Under the pieces are notes generated by a model. The model saw only the letters and a program-made list of their open reading frames with translations. It was not told the DNA's origin and made no database searches. Position numbers and translations under genes: made by a program. DNA of 64,000 nucleotides, from contig NZ_CP095855.1 in NCBI RefSeq assembly GCF_023100805.1, positions 4,319,001 through 4,383,000 of the forward strand, given 5' to 3'. Shown in pieces: positions 1 to 8,927 of this stretch (position 1 is the first letter of the stretch; every line of letters starts with the position of its first letter). The DNA comes from Chitinophaga filiformis (GTDB lineage Bacteria; Bacteroidota; Bacteroidia; Chitinophagales; Chitinophagaceae).

Positions 1-177
1 ATTATACGTATTAAGTGGTTGATAACCAGTTGATAAAAATTTTACAAAAAATTTTTCTGCCTTCTCAGGAAATTATTTTTCCCGCATAAGGAATAAAAAT
101 TGTTTTTAAATATAAAAAAATGTTAAATTGTAATAGAACCTTGAACCTTTATTATTATTTAAACGAAAACTATCCCT

Positions 178-543
178 ATGACGAAGCGCGCATTGAACCT
201 GTTTCTGATTGTTATGATGGCACTGTGTTCCTTTACTTCAGTAGCCAATGCAAATGATAACAAACCTCCTTTTACTGAAATCGGATACCAGACTGACGGT
301 AACTATTACTATACTTTTTATGTAGACTTGTCTAAAGACGCGCCTAACGCTATCGCTTATATACAGGTGCAGAAAAATGCTACGGGTGAAATACTGAAGC
401 TGGATAATTTTAGTGGTAAGGTAGTCCTGTTGAATCCAGTAAAATTCAGCATCAAAGACAAAGCTACTGTGTCATTCTTTGACGGGAACCAACTGATTTC
501 CAAAGACCTTAAAGGTGCGATCGACGGTAGTGTAAAACCCTGA
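178..543 (+). CDS. small secreted protein, unknown function
   Basis: Encodes 121 residues. An N-terminal signal peptide is clear: a basic start (MTKR), a hydrophobic core, and a likely cut after ANA near residue 26. The mature part is rich in beta-prone residues and aromatic YYYTFY stretches and has no cysteine after the leader, so it is probably a small periplasmic or secreted beta-sandwich protein. I do not recognise the family. It stands alone, with an AT-rich upstream region and a strong hairpin terminator 20 bases after the stop, so it is probably a single-gene transcript. Confidence 0.7.
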   Translation: MTKRALNLFLIVMMALCSFTSVANANDNKPPFTEIGYQTDGNYYYTFYVDLSKDAPNAIAYIQVQKNATGEILKLDNFSGKVVLLNPVKFSIKDKATVSFFDGNQLISKDLKGAIDGSVKP

Positions 544-562
544 TCAATGCTATATATAGATA

Positions 563-607
563 AAAATCCTGTAACCGGATTACTATGTAATCCGGTTACA
601 GGATTTT
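563..607 (+). terminator. strong intrinsic terminator
   Basis: A perfect 20 bp inverted repeat (563-582 and 588-607) with a five-base loop; the 3' arm ends in TTTT. It lies just after the stop codon at 543 and closes the single-gene transcript of the small secreted protein. The A-rich left edge may let it work in both directions. Confidence 0.85.
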
Positions 608-727
608 ATTGTTTAATGCTGAACTATTGCAGGTGAAATGAAGCCATCAGAAAATATAGTATAAATAGCCCAAACAAAAAAAACGAAATGCTTTGAGTTT
701 TTCGTAATCTGCCGAACTTATTCGACG

Positions 728-840
728 TTATAAAGACCGCTTATGAGAGTCGCCTGCCGATGTACGGAAACCCCGCAACTGAAGGAACATTCCGGCAGGG
801 AACCACAATGCACTGTTAACTGTTAAATAAGCAGACATGA
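728..840 (+). ncRNA. candidate structured leader RNA upstream of susC
   Basis: The 404-base gap 544-947 holds no gene, but this part can fold. GCTTAT (739-744) can pair with ATAAGC (827-832) as a closing stem. CCTGCCG plus ATGT (753-763) can pair with ACAT and CGGCAGG (787-799), leaving a two-base bulge. The enclosed loop contains GGAAACCCCGCAACTG, which resembles conserved cores of SAM- and cobalamin-type riboswitches, but the order and other boxes do not fit either class as I know them. It ends about 110 bases before the susC start. The folding is seen in the sequence; the ligand-sensing role is inference. Confidence 0.35.
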
Positions 841-947
841 CCAATAGCACGTTTAACACCAAAATCTAAAGATCGCGGATCATAAGATCAGTAAAGGAAA
901 CTGTAGCAATTTTTATCAATCATCATCATATCTAAATCGAACAAGCT

Positions 948-3938
948 ATGCTTCTACCCAAATCCAGCTTGCTTGTGTTGCTATTTCTATGTAGCGCACT
1001 GGCACTATTTGCGCAGCAAAACATTTCAGGTAAAATCAAGGACGCCGTGAATGGCAAGCCTATTCCCGGTGTGACTATCAGAATACAGGGCACCAACAAG
1101 GGAACGATCTCGGATGGAAACGGCGTCTATAATCTCTCCGTTCCATCCAACGCGACGCTGCTTGTTTCCTTTACAGGATACAAAACACAAACGATTAAGG
1201 TATCGGGCAGTTCTTCTCTGGACATTACGATGGAAGAAGACTTTGCCAAATTGGATGAAATTGTGGTAACCGGTCTGGCCACTACTGTAAAAAGGAGCAA
1301 CCTGGCCAATACCGTGGTGACCATCAATGCCAATCAGCTGTCGGGTACAGCGCCTGCGCAGACCTTCGATGCAGCGTTGAGCGGCAAGGTGCCCGGCGCC
1401 CTGATCACGGCCAACTCCGGTGCCCCCGGTGGCGGTATTTCTGTAAAGATGAGGGGTATCACCTCCGTATTTGGGAACTCACAGCCACTATATATAGTGG
1501 ATGGTATCTTCTTTAATAATAGCAGTATCCCTGCGGGACTGAACGATGTAACCGGTGCAGCTACTGCGGGTAACCCTAACAACCAGGATAACCCTTCCAG
1601 CCGTATCGCTGATCTCAACCCACAGGATATTGAGAACATAGAGATCCTTAAAGGAGCCTCTGCTGCTGCCTTGTACGGCGCGAAAGCAGCAGCCGGTGTG
1701 GTGATCATCACTACAAAAAAAGGAAGGGCCGGTAAAACAAAGATCAGTGTGAATCACGAAACTGGTTTCGCCAAAGTAAGGCACCTGATGGGTGTGCGTG
1801 CTTTTACCGCTGAAACAGCTGCTGATCTGGCCGGACCGTCTTCCAGCGCTGATCCTACCGTAATAGCGAGGCGTGCGCAATATGCAGCGCAATATAATGC
1901 AGCTAAGAGCGCAGGCAAGATCTACGACTATGAAAAGGAAATGTATGGCGAAACAGGCCTGATATTGAACACTGGTCTGTCGCTGAGTGGCGGTGGTGAG
2001 AAAACCACATTCTACATCTCGGGCAATCGCAGGCAGGAGCAGGGTATCGTAAAGAATACCGGTTATTTTAATAACTCTGTACGCGTGAATATCGATCACA
2101 GGATCAGCGATTATATCTCTCTTGGCGTTACTACCAGTTATATTCACTCTGATGCTGACAGAGGGCTGACCAACAATGATAACAATGGTGTTACTTATGG
2201 TGTGGCTTTGTCGTCTACGCCCGATTTTGTGGACCTGTTCCCTAATGCCCTGGGTGAATATCCCCGGAACCCGTTCGCGGCGTCCAATCCGCTGGAGACC
2301 CGTGACAAAATGAAAAACAACGAACTGACCAACCGCTTTGTTGGCGGCGCCAACCTGGAGATCCGCATTCAGCAGAATGAACATTCTTCCACCAAATTCA
2401 TTGGCCGTGGCGGAGTGGATTATTTTAACTATAAAACTGCCGCCCTGTTCCCCCGTGATCTGCAGTTTGAGGAGAACGCTTTACAGGGGCATTCCATCCA
2501 GGGTAATACAAACAACACCAATACAAACTTAGGTGGGTTCCTGGCCAATACCTTCACACCAAATGATAATATCAGCCTGACCAGTACTGTAGGTGCTACA
2601 CTGGAAACTGGTTTTATGGATAACATCGTGACTGTAGCCACCAACCTTGTATCGGGTCAGAGCAATCTGGACGCAAGCGCCAATACCACTACCCGGCAGT
2701 TCAGGCAGAAGTACCGCGACAATGGTATCTTCATACAGGAAGACCTCTCGCTGCTGGACGCTATTACGCTGAGCGGAGGTGTACGTTTTGACCGGTCTAC
2801 CAATAACGGCGACTACAAGAAATATTATGTATTCCCTAAAGGAGCTGTTTCCTGGAACATTGCCAAGATGAAATTCTGGGATGTGAAGGATGTGCAGAAC
2901 CTGAAGATACGTGCAGCCTATGGCCAGTCAGGCAACGTACCGCCATACAGCAGTAAGTTCACCGGTATGCTGGGAAGTAATATCGGCGGATTTCCCGGTA
3001 TATTGGTCGATAACCTGCTTGGTAATCCTGACATCAAACCGGAAAGACAGTCTGAGTTCGAAACAGGTCTGGACGTAAGTGTGCTGGACGGCAGGGTGAG
3101 CCTGGAAGCTACTTACTATATCAAGAAAATACAGGATGTACTGCTGCGTCACGCCCTGCCCGGATCTTCCGGTTATGCGAACGAGTGGAAGAACAGTGGA
3201 GACCTGAAAAACAACGGTATTGAGCTGGGACTGACCGCCCTGCCGATCAATAATAAATACATCAGGTGGTCATCTTCCATCAGCTGGTGGCGTAACCGTT
3301 CCAAAGTAACGAAACTGATCATACCTCCATATGCGATCGGCGCCTTCGGTAACTCACTCGGTACTTTTTACCTGGAAGAAGGACAACCCGCTACTCAGAT
3401 CAAAGGAACGGTGGGCAGTGATCTGAAACTGATCGGTAACTCAGAACCTAAATTCCAGATGAGTTTTTATGATGAAGTGACCTTCCTGAAAAACTTCACC
3501 CTGCGCTTCCTGGTACATTGGAAGAAGGGCGGCGACAATATCAACCTCACGCAGCTGCTGACAGATCTGGGCGCTACTTCATTCGACTACGACGATGTGT
3601 CGCATGGCACTAAAGCGGGTGTGTACCGCACGGGTGCAGGTGATGCTTCTATCTACGTACAGGATGCATCTTATGTACGTATCCGCGAGATTGGGCTTTA
3701 CTATAATGTACCGTTGAGAAACACCAATTTCATCAAGGGCGTCCGTCTGGGCGTATCGGCCAACAACTTCTTTACCTGGACAGATTATGTAGGGTACGAC
3801 CCTGAAGTATCCAACTTCGGAAGTAATACCATCACTACTTCTACAAGCCGTGGTAGTAATGGTTTATCTACCGGTGTGGATGTTACACCGTTCCCTGCTT
3901 CAAAAAGAGCGAGCTTCCATGTTGGTGTGGATTTCTGA
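948..3938 (+). CDS. SusC/RagA-type TonB-dependent outer membrane transporter
   Basis: Encodes 996 residues, the normal size for SusC proteins without an STN domain. In order: signal peptide ending near ALFAQ (~22), a CarboxypepD_reg-like domain (~25-95, ISGKIKDAVNGKPIPGVTI), a TonB-box-like region with DEIVVTG (~103-109), a plug domain with the IVDGI and LKGASAAALYGAKAAAGVV signatures, then a beta-barrel ending in an aromatic residue (GVDF). It binds and imports oligomers across the outer membrane with TonB energy. The susD gene follows 30 bases after the stop, so the two form one operon. The substrate cannot be read; no enzyme gene is attached. The foldable leader upstream suggests control at RNA level. 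Confidence 0.93.
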   Translation: MLLPKSSLLVLLFLCSALALFAQQNISGKIKDAVNGKPIPGVTIRIQGTNKGTISDGNGVYNLSVPSNATLLVSFTGYKTQTIKVSGSSSLDITMEEDFAKLDEIVVTGLATTVKRSNLANTVVTINANQLSGTAPAQTFDAALSGKVPGALITANSGAPGGGISVKMRGITSVFGNSQPLYIVDGIFFNNSSIPAGLNDVTGAATAGNPNNQDNPSSRIADLNPQDIENIEILKGASAAALYGAKAAAGVVIITTKKGRAGKTKISVNHETGFAKVRHLMGVRAFTAETAADLAGPSSSADPTVIARRAQYAAQYNAAKSAGKIYDYEKEMYGETGLILNTGLSLSGGGEKTTFYISGNRRQEQGIVKNTGYFNNSVRVNIDHRISDYISLGVTTSYIHSDADRGLTNNDNNGVTYGVALSSTPDFVDLFPNALGEYPRNPFAASNPLETRDKMKNNELTNRFVGGANLEIRIQQNEHSSTKFIGRGGVDYFNYKTAALFPRDLQFEENALQGHSIQGNTNNTNTNLGGFLANTFTPNDNISLTSTVGATLETGFMDNIVTVATNLVSGQSNLDASANTTTRQFRQKYRDNGIFIQEDLSLLDAITLSGGVRFDRSTNNGDYKKYYVFPKGAVSWNIAKMKFWDVKDVQNLKIRAAYGQSGNVPPYSSKFTGMLGSNIGGFPGILVDNLLGNPDIKPERQSEFETGLDVSVLDGRVSLEATYYIKKIQDVLLRHALPGSSGYANEWKNSGDLKNNGIELGLTALPINNKYIRWSSSISWWRNRSKVTKLIIPPYAIGAFGNSLGTFYLEEGQPATQIKGTVGSDLKLIGNSEPKFQMSFYDEVTFLKNFTLRFLVHWKKGGDNINLTQLLTDLGATSFDYDDVSHGTKAGVYRTGAGDASIYVQDASYVRIREIGLYYNVPLRNTNFIKGVRLGVSANNFFTWTDYVGYDPEVSNFGSNTITTSTSRGSNGLSTGVDVTPFPASKRASFHVGVDF

Positions 3939-3968
3939 TCATTTTCTGTCTGTTAAAAATTATTACAT

Positions 3969-5285
3969 ATGAAGAGCTATTTCTCAATTATAACTGCCGC
4001 CTTTTTCCTGCTGATCATGAGTGCATGTCAGAAAGGAGAAATAACCAGTCTGAATACGCCTGTAGTAGGTGGTATCATTAATAACCCAACCCGCAGCGAC
4101 CTGTTTAACCTTGTAACAGGTGCGGAATCGGGCATGCGTAATCACTATGCTGTTTACCTCGATGGCCTGGGCGCCATTGGCCGGGAGATCTATCGTTTCT
4201 CCGGTTCTGAGCCCCGTTATACCACTGATATTCTTGGCGGTGGTAGCAGGAGACTGGACAACAATACTTTCTACCTGACAAATCCCTGGGGCGCCCGTTA
4301 CCAGGTGGCCAGGCAGTGTTTCATCCTGCTGGATGCGGTTAAGAATGCCCGTACGGAAATTGCTTCCGATGTACAGAAAAAAGCCTTCTCCGGTTTTGCA
4401 AAGACGCTGATCGGTTACCAGTTGTTGTTGAACATCAATATGACAGATTCCAATGGCGCGCGTATACCGGTGCCTAATGGTGCTACATTAGGTCCTGTGG
4501 TGACAGACCCCGGAAAAGTAATGGACACTATCCTGCAATTCCTGGACGACGGTAAAGCCGACCTGACAGGATCGCAGGTCATGTTCCCCTTATCAGATGG
4601 TTTTGCCGGTTTCAAAGATGCTGCCGGTCTGCTGAAATTTAACCGTGCGCTGGCTGCCAGGGTGTACATCTACAGGAAGAACTGGGCAGCGGCATTAACG
4701 GCTTTGAACGAATCTTTCTTCGATCTGAACGGCGCACTGAATACAGGCATATACCATTACTTCTCTACAAATGGTGGCGACCTGGCCAATACAATGTTCA
4801 TCGCCCCAAACAATACCGGTGAAGTAAGAGGAGCACATCCTTCCTATGCGGCTGATATTGTTCCCGGTGACGATCGTATCAATAAGACCGCCCTGCGTAA
4901 TGCCGCTTTCAGTCAGAATGGACTGACCGCTACGCGTGACGTGGTGATCTGGAGCTCACTGAATTCGCCGGTAAGCATCATCCGCAATGAGGAACTGATC
5001 CTGATCTATGCGGAAGCCAAGATACAGAGCGGTGCTATTCCCGATGCTATTGTAGCGCTGAACCGTATCAGGACAGCGCATAACCTGACGCCATATGCAG
5101 GCGCCGTTACAGTGGCCGCGTTGACAACAGAGCTGCTGTACAACAGGAGGTATTCCCTGTTTATGGAAGGACACCGTTGGATAGACGCAAGACGTTATAA
5201 CTTATTGGGCACCCTGCCGAAAGACAGGCCCGATGATGATGTGTGGGCAAGGTATCCGTTGCCGCAGAATGAGAGCAATTTGTAG
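3969..5285 (+). CDS. SusD/RagB-type surface lipoprotein
   Basis: Encodes 438 residues, at the short end for SusD. A lipoprotein signal peptide ends in the lipobox MSAC (Cys ~20). The C-terminal SusD hallmarks are visible: RNEELILIYAEAKIQ, ALNRIRTAHNL, and LYNRRYSLFMEGHRWIDARR near the end. SusD forms the lid of the SusC transporter and captures ligand on the cell surface. It directly follows susC and is closed by a strong terminator, so the transcript is probably bicistronic. Confidence 0.92.
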   Translation: MKSYFSIITAAFFLLIMSACQKGEITSLNTPVVGGIINNPTRSDLFNLVTGAESGMRNHYAVYLDGLGAIGREIYRFSGSEPRYTTDILGGGSRRLDNNTFYLTNPWGARYQVARQCFILLDAVKNARTEIASDVQKKAFSGFAKTLIGYQLLLNINMTDSNGARIPVPNGATLGPVVTDPGKVMDTILQFLDDGKADLTGSQVMFPLSDGFAGFKDAAGLLKFNRALAARVYIYRKNWAAALTALNESFFDLNGALNTGIYHYFSTNGGDLANTMFIAPNNTGEVRGAHPSYAADIVPGDDRINKTALRNAAFSQNGLTATRDVVIWSSLNSPVSIIRNEELILIYAEAKIQSGAIPDAIVALNRIRTAHNLTPYAGAVTVAALTTELLYNRRYSLFMEGHRWIDARRYNLLGTLPKDRPDDDVWARYPLPQNESNL

Positions 5286-5293
5286 TTTTAGTC

Positions 5294-5340
5294 AACAACA
5301 GCGCCGCAGAGGATACGTCTTCTGCGGCGCTGTTGTTTTT
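5294..5340 (+). terminator. intrinsic terminator after susD
   Basis: A perfect 17 bp inverted repeat (5294-5310 and 5321-5337) with a GC-rich core and a ten-base loop, followed by a run of T. It sits between the convergent susD and ROK kinase genes and may serve both. Confidence 0.85.
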
Positions 5341-5351
5341 TATCTGATGCA

Positions 5352-6092
5352 CTAGTTTTTAGGATGGTTGGTGCTGATATGATATCTGTCTTCCAGATCC
5401 CATAGTCGCGCACCGCCCTTAATACCTTCTTTATTGGTGAAAATGTGCATGTTATCGTCCAGGGGGATGGTGAGTTCGTCAGCACTTCCTCCTCCTATAT
5501 ACAGGCGGTCGTAATTAAAGACGATCTTCAGGATCTCGAATACCCGTTCCATTCTTTTGTTCCATTTCTCTTTCCCTTCTTTTTCCAGGGCTTTATTCCC
5601 GATGTATTCGTCATAATCGTGCTCTTTGGTCACAGGGTGGTGGGCCAGTTCGAGGTGAGGCAGGAGATACCCGTCTATCAGCAACGCGGTGCCGAACCCG
5701 GTGCCCAATGTGACAGCCAGTTCGTATCCTTTACCGCTGACCACGCCCAGGCCGAGCTGGTCTGCATCGTTCACAAGCCTTACCGGCTTACCAAGCAGGT
5801 CAGCGATCTGCTGGCCCAGGTCGATGTTCTTCCAGTTGGGATTGCCCAGGTTGGGTGCGGTATAAACGATACCATTGCGTACATAACCAGGGAAGCCTAC
5901 TGAAACCTTGTCGTAGGCCGGCATATCCTGGACCAGTGTGGAAATGGTTTCCAGTACATCCGCCGGCTTCGCGTCTTTAGGAGTTGGAAGCCGCTTGTAT
6001 TCCATCTGCCATTCGCCTTTGCTGTTGAGAATCGTGCCTTTGATGTGTGAACCGCCTACGTCTATTGCTAAAATGTGATCGGATGATGCCAT
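5352..6092 (-). CDS. ROK-family sugar kinase, polyphosphate-glucokinase-like
   Basis: Encodes 246 residues. The phosphate-binding motif AIDVGGSHIKG lies at residues 9-19, the catalytic aspartate region VNDAD has D109, and the adenosine/phosphate loop LGTGFGTAL is at 129-137. The protein lacks the cysteine-rich zinc motif of classical ROK glucokinases and has the short architecture of PPGK-like members, which phosphorylate glucose with polyphosphate or ATP in the cytoplasm. The phosphoryl donor is not decided by the sequence. It is transcribed leftward alone; a terminator hairpin separates it from the DUF3606 gene upstream. Confidence 0.85.
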   Translation of the reverse strand: MASSDHILAIDVGGSHIKGTILNSKGEWQMEYKRLPTPKDAKPADVLETISTLVQDMPAYDKVSVGFPGYVRNGIVYTAPNLGNPNWKNIDLGQQIADLLGKPVRLVNDADQLGLGVVSGKGYELAVTLGTGFGTALLIDGYLLPHLELAHHPVTKEHDYDEYIGNKALEKEGKEKWNKRMERVFEILKIVFNYDRLYIGGGSADELTIPLDDNMHIFTNKEGIKGGARLWDLEDRYHISTNHPKN

Positions 6093-6112
6093 TGTTTACC
6101 CTAATTATGATG

Positions 6113-6150
6113 AGTGAAAAACCCTGCGTTCCTTACGCAGGGCGTTTCAC
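6113..6150 (-). terminator. intrinsic terminator, minus strand
   Basis: CCCTGCGT (6122-6129) pairs with ACGCAGGG (6135-6142), extended by GTGAAA/TTTCAC at the edges. On the minus strand the hairpin is followed by TTTTT. It ends the small DUF3606 transcript ahead of the ROK kinase gene. Confidence 0.75.
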
Positions 6151-6155
6151 TGAAA

Positions 6156-6341
6156 TTACTTCAGATTCTGCAGATATTTGATAACATCTTCCCGGAATGG
6201 CCCTTTATTTTTGATGGCCTCCAGTACCTGTTCATGTTTAAGGTGCGGAAACTGCCTGTGAACATATTCCACTTCTGCCGGATCATTGGCATCAATTCTT
6301 ATGCGGTCCTGCTGACCAACATTGGTTTTGTTATCAGACAT
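6156..6341 (-). CDS. DUF3606 small protein
   Basis: Encodes 61 residues starting at MSDNKTNVGQQDR. This N-terminus matches DUF3606, whose members begin with a D-N-K-T...G-x-QDR-x-RI motif followed by a helical segment (EVEYVHRQFPHLKHEQVLEAI). The reading frame stays open 28 codons further upstream, but the family pattern decides for the inner start. It is cytoplasmic, with no signal peptide or membrane segment. The function is unknown; such proteins are common single genes in Bacteroidota and proteobacteria. Confidence 0.75.
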   Translation of the reverse strand: MSDNKTNVGQQDRIRIDANDPAEVEYVHRQFPHLKHEQVLEAIKNKGPFREDVIKYLQNLK

Positions 6342-6483
6342 ATGATAAGGTTTTGGGTGAAAAAATCTTATGATATGCCTGATCAGAGATTGTGCCATTC
6401 TTACAGCTGCCGGAGCGCGGCGCAACTATGCAAGGGGCTGCCGGTATTGGCATTATTTTACTGCCGGAATAATAAACTGGGTC

Positions 6484-6744
6484 ATGGAATTTATTGAAAT
6501 ACTGGGGCTTGTAGCAGGTATATGTACATCTTCTTCATTACTTCCACAGCTGATTAAGACGGTAAAGACAAAAGAGGCACAGGATGTGTCCGTATTTATG
6601 TTCATAGTGATGCTAACAGGAAACAGTTTATGGATATACTATGGATTCGCCAAATCCGATCTTCCTATTATTTCAACCAATTTTCTGGCATTGGGATTGA
6701 ATATCGCGATGCTGGTGTTCAAATACAAATACAGGCATCGCTGA
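6484..6744 (+). CDS. SemiSWEET-type sugar transporter (PQ-loop, MtN3-like)
   Basis: Encodes 86 residues with three hydrophobic helices (~3-23, ~38-57, ~64-81), the exact build of bacterial SemiSWEETs, which work as homodimers to move sugars across the inner membrane by facilitated diffusion. The PQ motif (LLPQLIKTVKTKEAQDVS, ~18-35) follows helix 1. An in-frame ATG exists 38 codons upstream, but the family begins as here (MEFIEILGLVAG). Its hairpin terminator overlaps the 3' end of the gene. Confidence 0.85.
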   Translation: MEFIEILGLVAGICTSSSLLPQLIKTVKTKEAQDVSVFMFIVMLTGNSLWIYYGFAKSDLPIISTNFLALGLNIAMLVFKYKYRHR

Positions 6745-6766
6745 GCGCTATGCCTGTATTTGTATT
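6722..6766 (+). terminator. hairpin overlapping the SemiSWEET 3' end
   Basis: A perfect 17 bp inverted repeat (6722-6738 and 6750-6766) spans the stop codon at 6742-6744. No clear T-run follows, so termination is likely but not certain; it could instead protect the mRNA end. The remaining bases up to 6959 show no gene. Confidence 0.5.
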
Positions 6767-6959
6767 AATGGATAAGCGGGTAGTATTGGACAGGTATCGC
6801 CGGGGGCTGCGCCAGTATGTATTTCGGAGGAATGCAGCCAGTCTTGCGTGCTTTGATACAAACAATGATCTCTGCGTGATACGCCCGTATTTGAAGGACA
6901 AACGGGATGCTGCTTAGATATACATACAGGCATCGGCTGCGCTGCGTTCCGTAGATGTT

Positions 6960-8906
6960 TTAAGGAATAGCCGGGAAATCATCTGTTCTGAAAGGTGATG
7001 CGGGCAGGCCTTCTTTATTGTATAGATTAGCATCCAGCGGACTGTCGGCCCAGGCATAACGCACCGCTACAGGCTTGCTGACAGATTCATGCCATACAAC
7101 CACCGTGTTGCCTTTTATTTCTGCATGTGCCCACCTGAATTTGCCATCGGCTGCGGCAATAGCGAAGTGTTTGAGCGGTCCGCCTTTTGCTGTCAGGCCA
7201 GCGCCGGTATTGGTGAATTGCAGGATGATCTTATTCCCCTTTATGGTCATGCTTTTATACAGGGGACCTGAGCTAACCAGCAGGCTATCATGATACGCCA
7301 GTTTACGGGCGGCCAGGGCCAGCCGTTTGCCTACATCTTCTTTGTTGAGCGGATGGATGTCGTTCCATTCGCCGATATCTGTGGTTACGGCCATCGCTGT
7401 ATTGGGAACAGAAAGCGTCTTTAACTGTGCTTCGCGCAACAGGGCCCAGTTGCTGTTGGTAGGTTGCGGATGAACGGGCATGTAACTGGTCAGCTGCGCA
7501 TAGAGGAAAGGAAAATTCCTCATGGGATGCATGCCTGCCCATTTAATCCGCCAGTCTTTTATCAGGGCGGGAAGCAATTGGGCGTATTCAGCTGCCCTGT
7601 CTGAATTGGCTTCTCCCTGGTACCAGATAACGCCTTTGATAGCGTAAGGCAATAAGGGGGCTATCATCCCGTTGTACAGGCCTAAAGGCTGAGTATAAAA
7701 GGTCATGGTGGGTGGAATAGGATCAGCAGCAGCGCCCAACTGGTATTGCCATGGTCCTTTCAGATCGATGGTATCGGTAGCAGTGAACAGCTGATAAGAT
7801 TTGTCAGGATAGAATCCGCCCTTACCACTGTAGTTGATCAGTCGTATGACGATGGTGTTGGCGCCTTCCTTCAGCATGCCGGCAGCGATAGGGTATTTCC
7901 GGGGAGGGTACTGGTATTGTGTAGCGCCTACCAGCTGCCCGTTGAGGTAGACGGAGTCCCTGTCCACCATATTTCCGAGGAATAACCTCGCTGCCTGTCC
8001 GGCCATCTTTGCAGGCACCTGTATGGTTTTCCTGAACCATACAACGCCGTGTATGTTTTTCAGTCCCTCGTCGTGCCAGTAAGCGGGAATGTTCATGGTC
8101 TTCCAGTCCTGCGGGTGATAGTTGCTGTCGGCCCACCTGACAGGTGCCTGTATACCTTTGTCCTGCCACCATAAGTTGCTATACCAGTTGTCGCTGGCTT
8201 GCTGATCGGCTTTACGCACGCTGTCGAGGTACCTTTGGTCTCTTAATTTCAGGGAATTGTAAATAGCTGGGAACTGCTGCAGTGCTTCGTCGCTTAGCCA
8301 TGCTTCCGCAGTTGAGCCACCGGTAGCTGCTCTGATAATACCGATGGGGATATGATATTTTTCATAGAGCGCTTTCGCAAAGAAATATCCTACACCGGAG
8401 AATTGCAGCACAGATTCCGGGTCGGCCGGCATCCAGGCGCCGCTTTCAAGGTCTTCCTGCGGCTGTTGCCAGTTCATCCGGGTAGCCACGTTAAACGCCC
8501 TGATATGAGGGTTAGCGGCTGCTGCAATCACTGCGGGGTATTTGTCCTTTAAGCGTGCCATGGGCAGTTCCATATTAGACTGACCGGAACAAAGCCATAC
8601 ATCGCCAATAAGAACGTTCTTAATGGTGAGATGATTGCTGGCGTCGATCCTGATGTCGTAGGGACCGCCAGCTTCCATAGGCGGAATGGCCACCCGCCAG
8701 TGGCCATCCGCAGGAGTGACCGTTTCGTATTGTTTACCGGCGAAGCTGATAGTGATGTTTTCCCCTGCGGTAGCCCATCCCCACAGGTTTAGCTGGGTTT
8801 CCCGCTGTAATACCATGTTGTCGCTGATCAGGCGTGGAAGCCTGACCTGGGCGCATATGGAAGTGCTTATTATTGTACTGAGAAGGAACAAACGAATAGT
8901 CTTCAT
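6960..8906 (-). CDS. sialate O-acetylesterase-type carbohydrate esterase
   Basis: Encodes 648 residues, secreted (signal peptide ending near ICAQ, residue 20). The SGNH/SASA motif CSGQSNMELP places the nucleophile at S110, and a second block, ATGGSTAEAWLS, is typical of the family. Near the C-terminus DIGEWNDIHPLNKEDVGKRLA supplies the catalytic Asp-His pair (DIHP). A galactose-binding-like beta-sandwich is inserted in the middle (~260-400, WFRKTIQVPA...). Although the family is named for 9-O-acetyl sialate, its place behind an alpha-glucuronidase gene suggests removal of acetyl groups from xylan. It is last in a leftward three-gene operon; 21 bases separate it from the SDR gene. Confidence 0.85.
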   Translation of the reverse strand: MKTIRLFLLSTIISTSICAQVRLPRLISDNMVLQRETQLNLWGWATAGENITISFAGKQYETVTPADGHWRVAIPPMEAGGPYDIRIDASNHLTIKNVLIGDVWLCSGQSNMELPMARLKDKYPAVIAAAANPHIRAFNVATRMNWQQPQEDLESGAWMPADPESVLQFSGVGYFFAKALYEKYHIPIGIIRAATGGSTAEAWLSDEALQQFPAIYNSLKLRDQRYLDSVRKADQQASDNWYSNLWWQDKGIQAPVRWADSNYHPQDWKTMNIPAYWHDEGLKNIHGVVWFRKTIQVPAKMAGQAARLFLGNMVDRDSVYLNGQLVGATQYQYPPRKYPIAAGMLKEGANTIVIRLINYSGKGGFYPDKSYQLFTATDTIDLKGPWQYQLGAAADPIPPTMTFYTQPLGLYNGMIAPLLPYAIKGVIWYQGEANSDRAAEYAQLLPALIKDWRIKWAGMHPMRNFPFLYAQLTSYMPVHPQPTNSNWALLREAQLKTLSVPNTAMAVTTDIGEWNDIHPLNKEDVGKRLALAARKLAYHDSLLVSSGPLYKSMTIKGNKIILQFTNTGAGLTAKGGPLKHFAIAAADGKFRWAHAEIKGNTVVVWHESVSKPVAVRYAWADSPLDANLYNKEGLPASPFRTDDFPAIP

Positions 8907-8927
8907 AAAACGTGAGATATGTTAAGC

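Noticed and set aside
728..840. Cobalamin or SAM-I riboswitch by name
   Set aside because: CCCCGCAACTG and GGAAACCCC resemble parts of both, but the B12 box is not at the 3' end and the GAGGGA-type SAM-I box is missing; kept only as an unnamed structured leader.
1488..2384. 298-codon antisense frame inside the first susC
   Set aside because: It is a shadow of the sense codons; no leader or motif.
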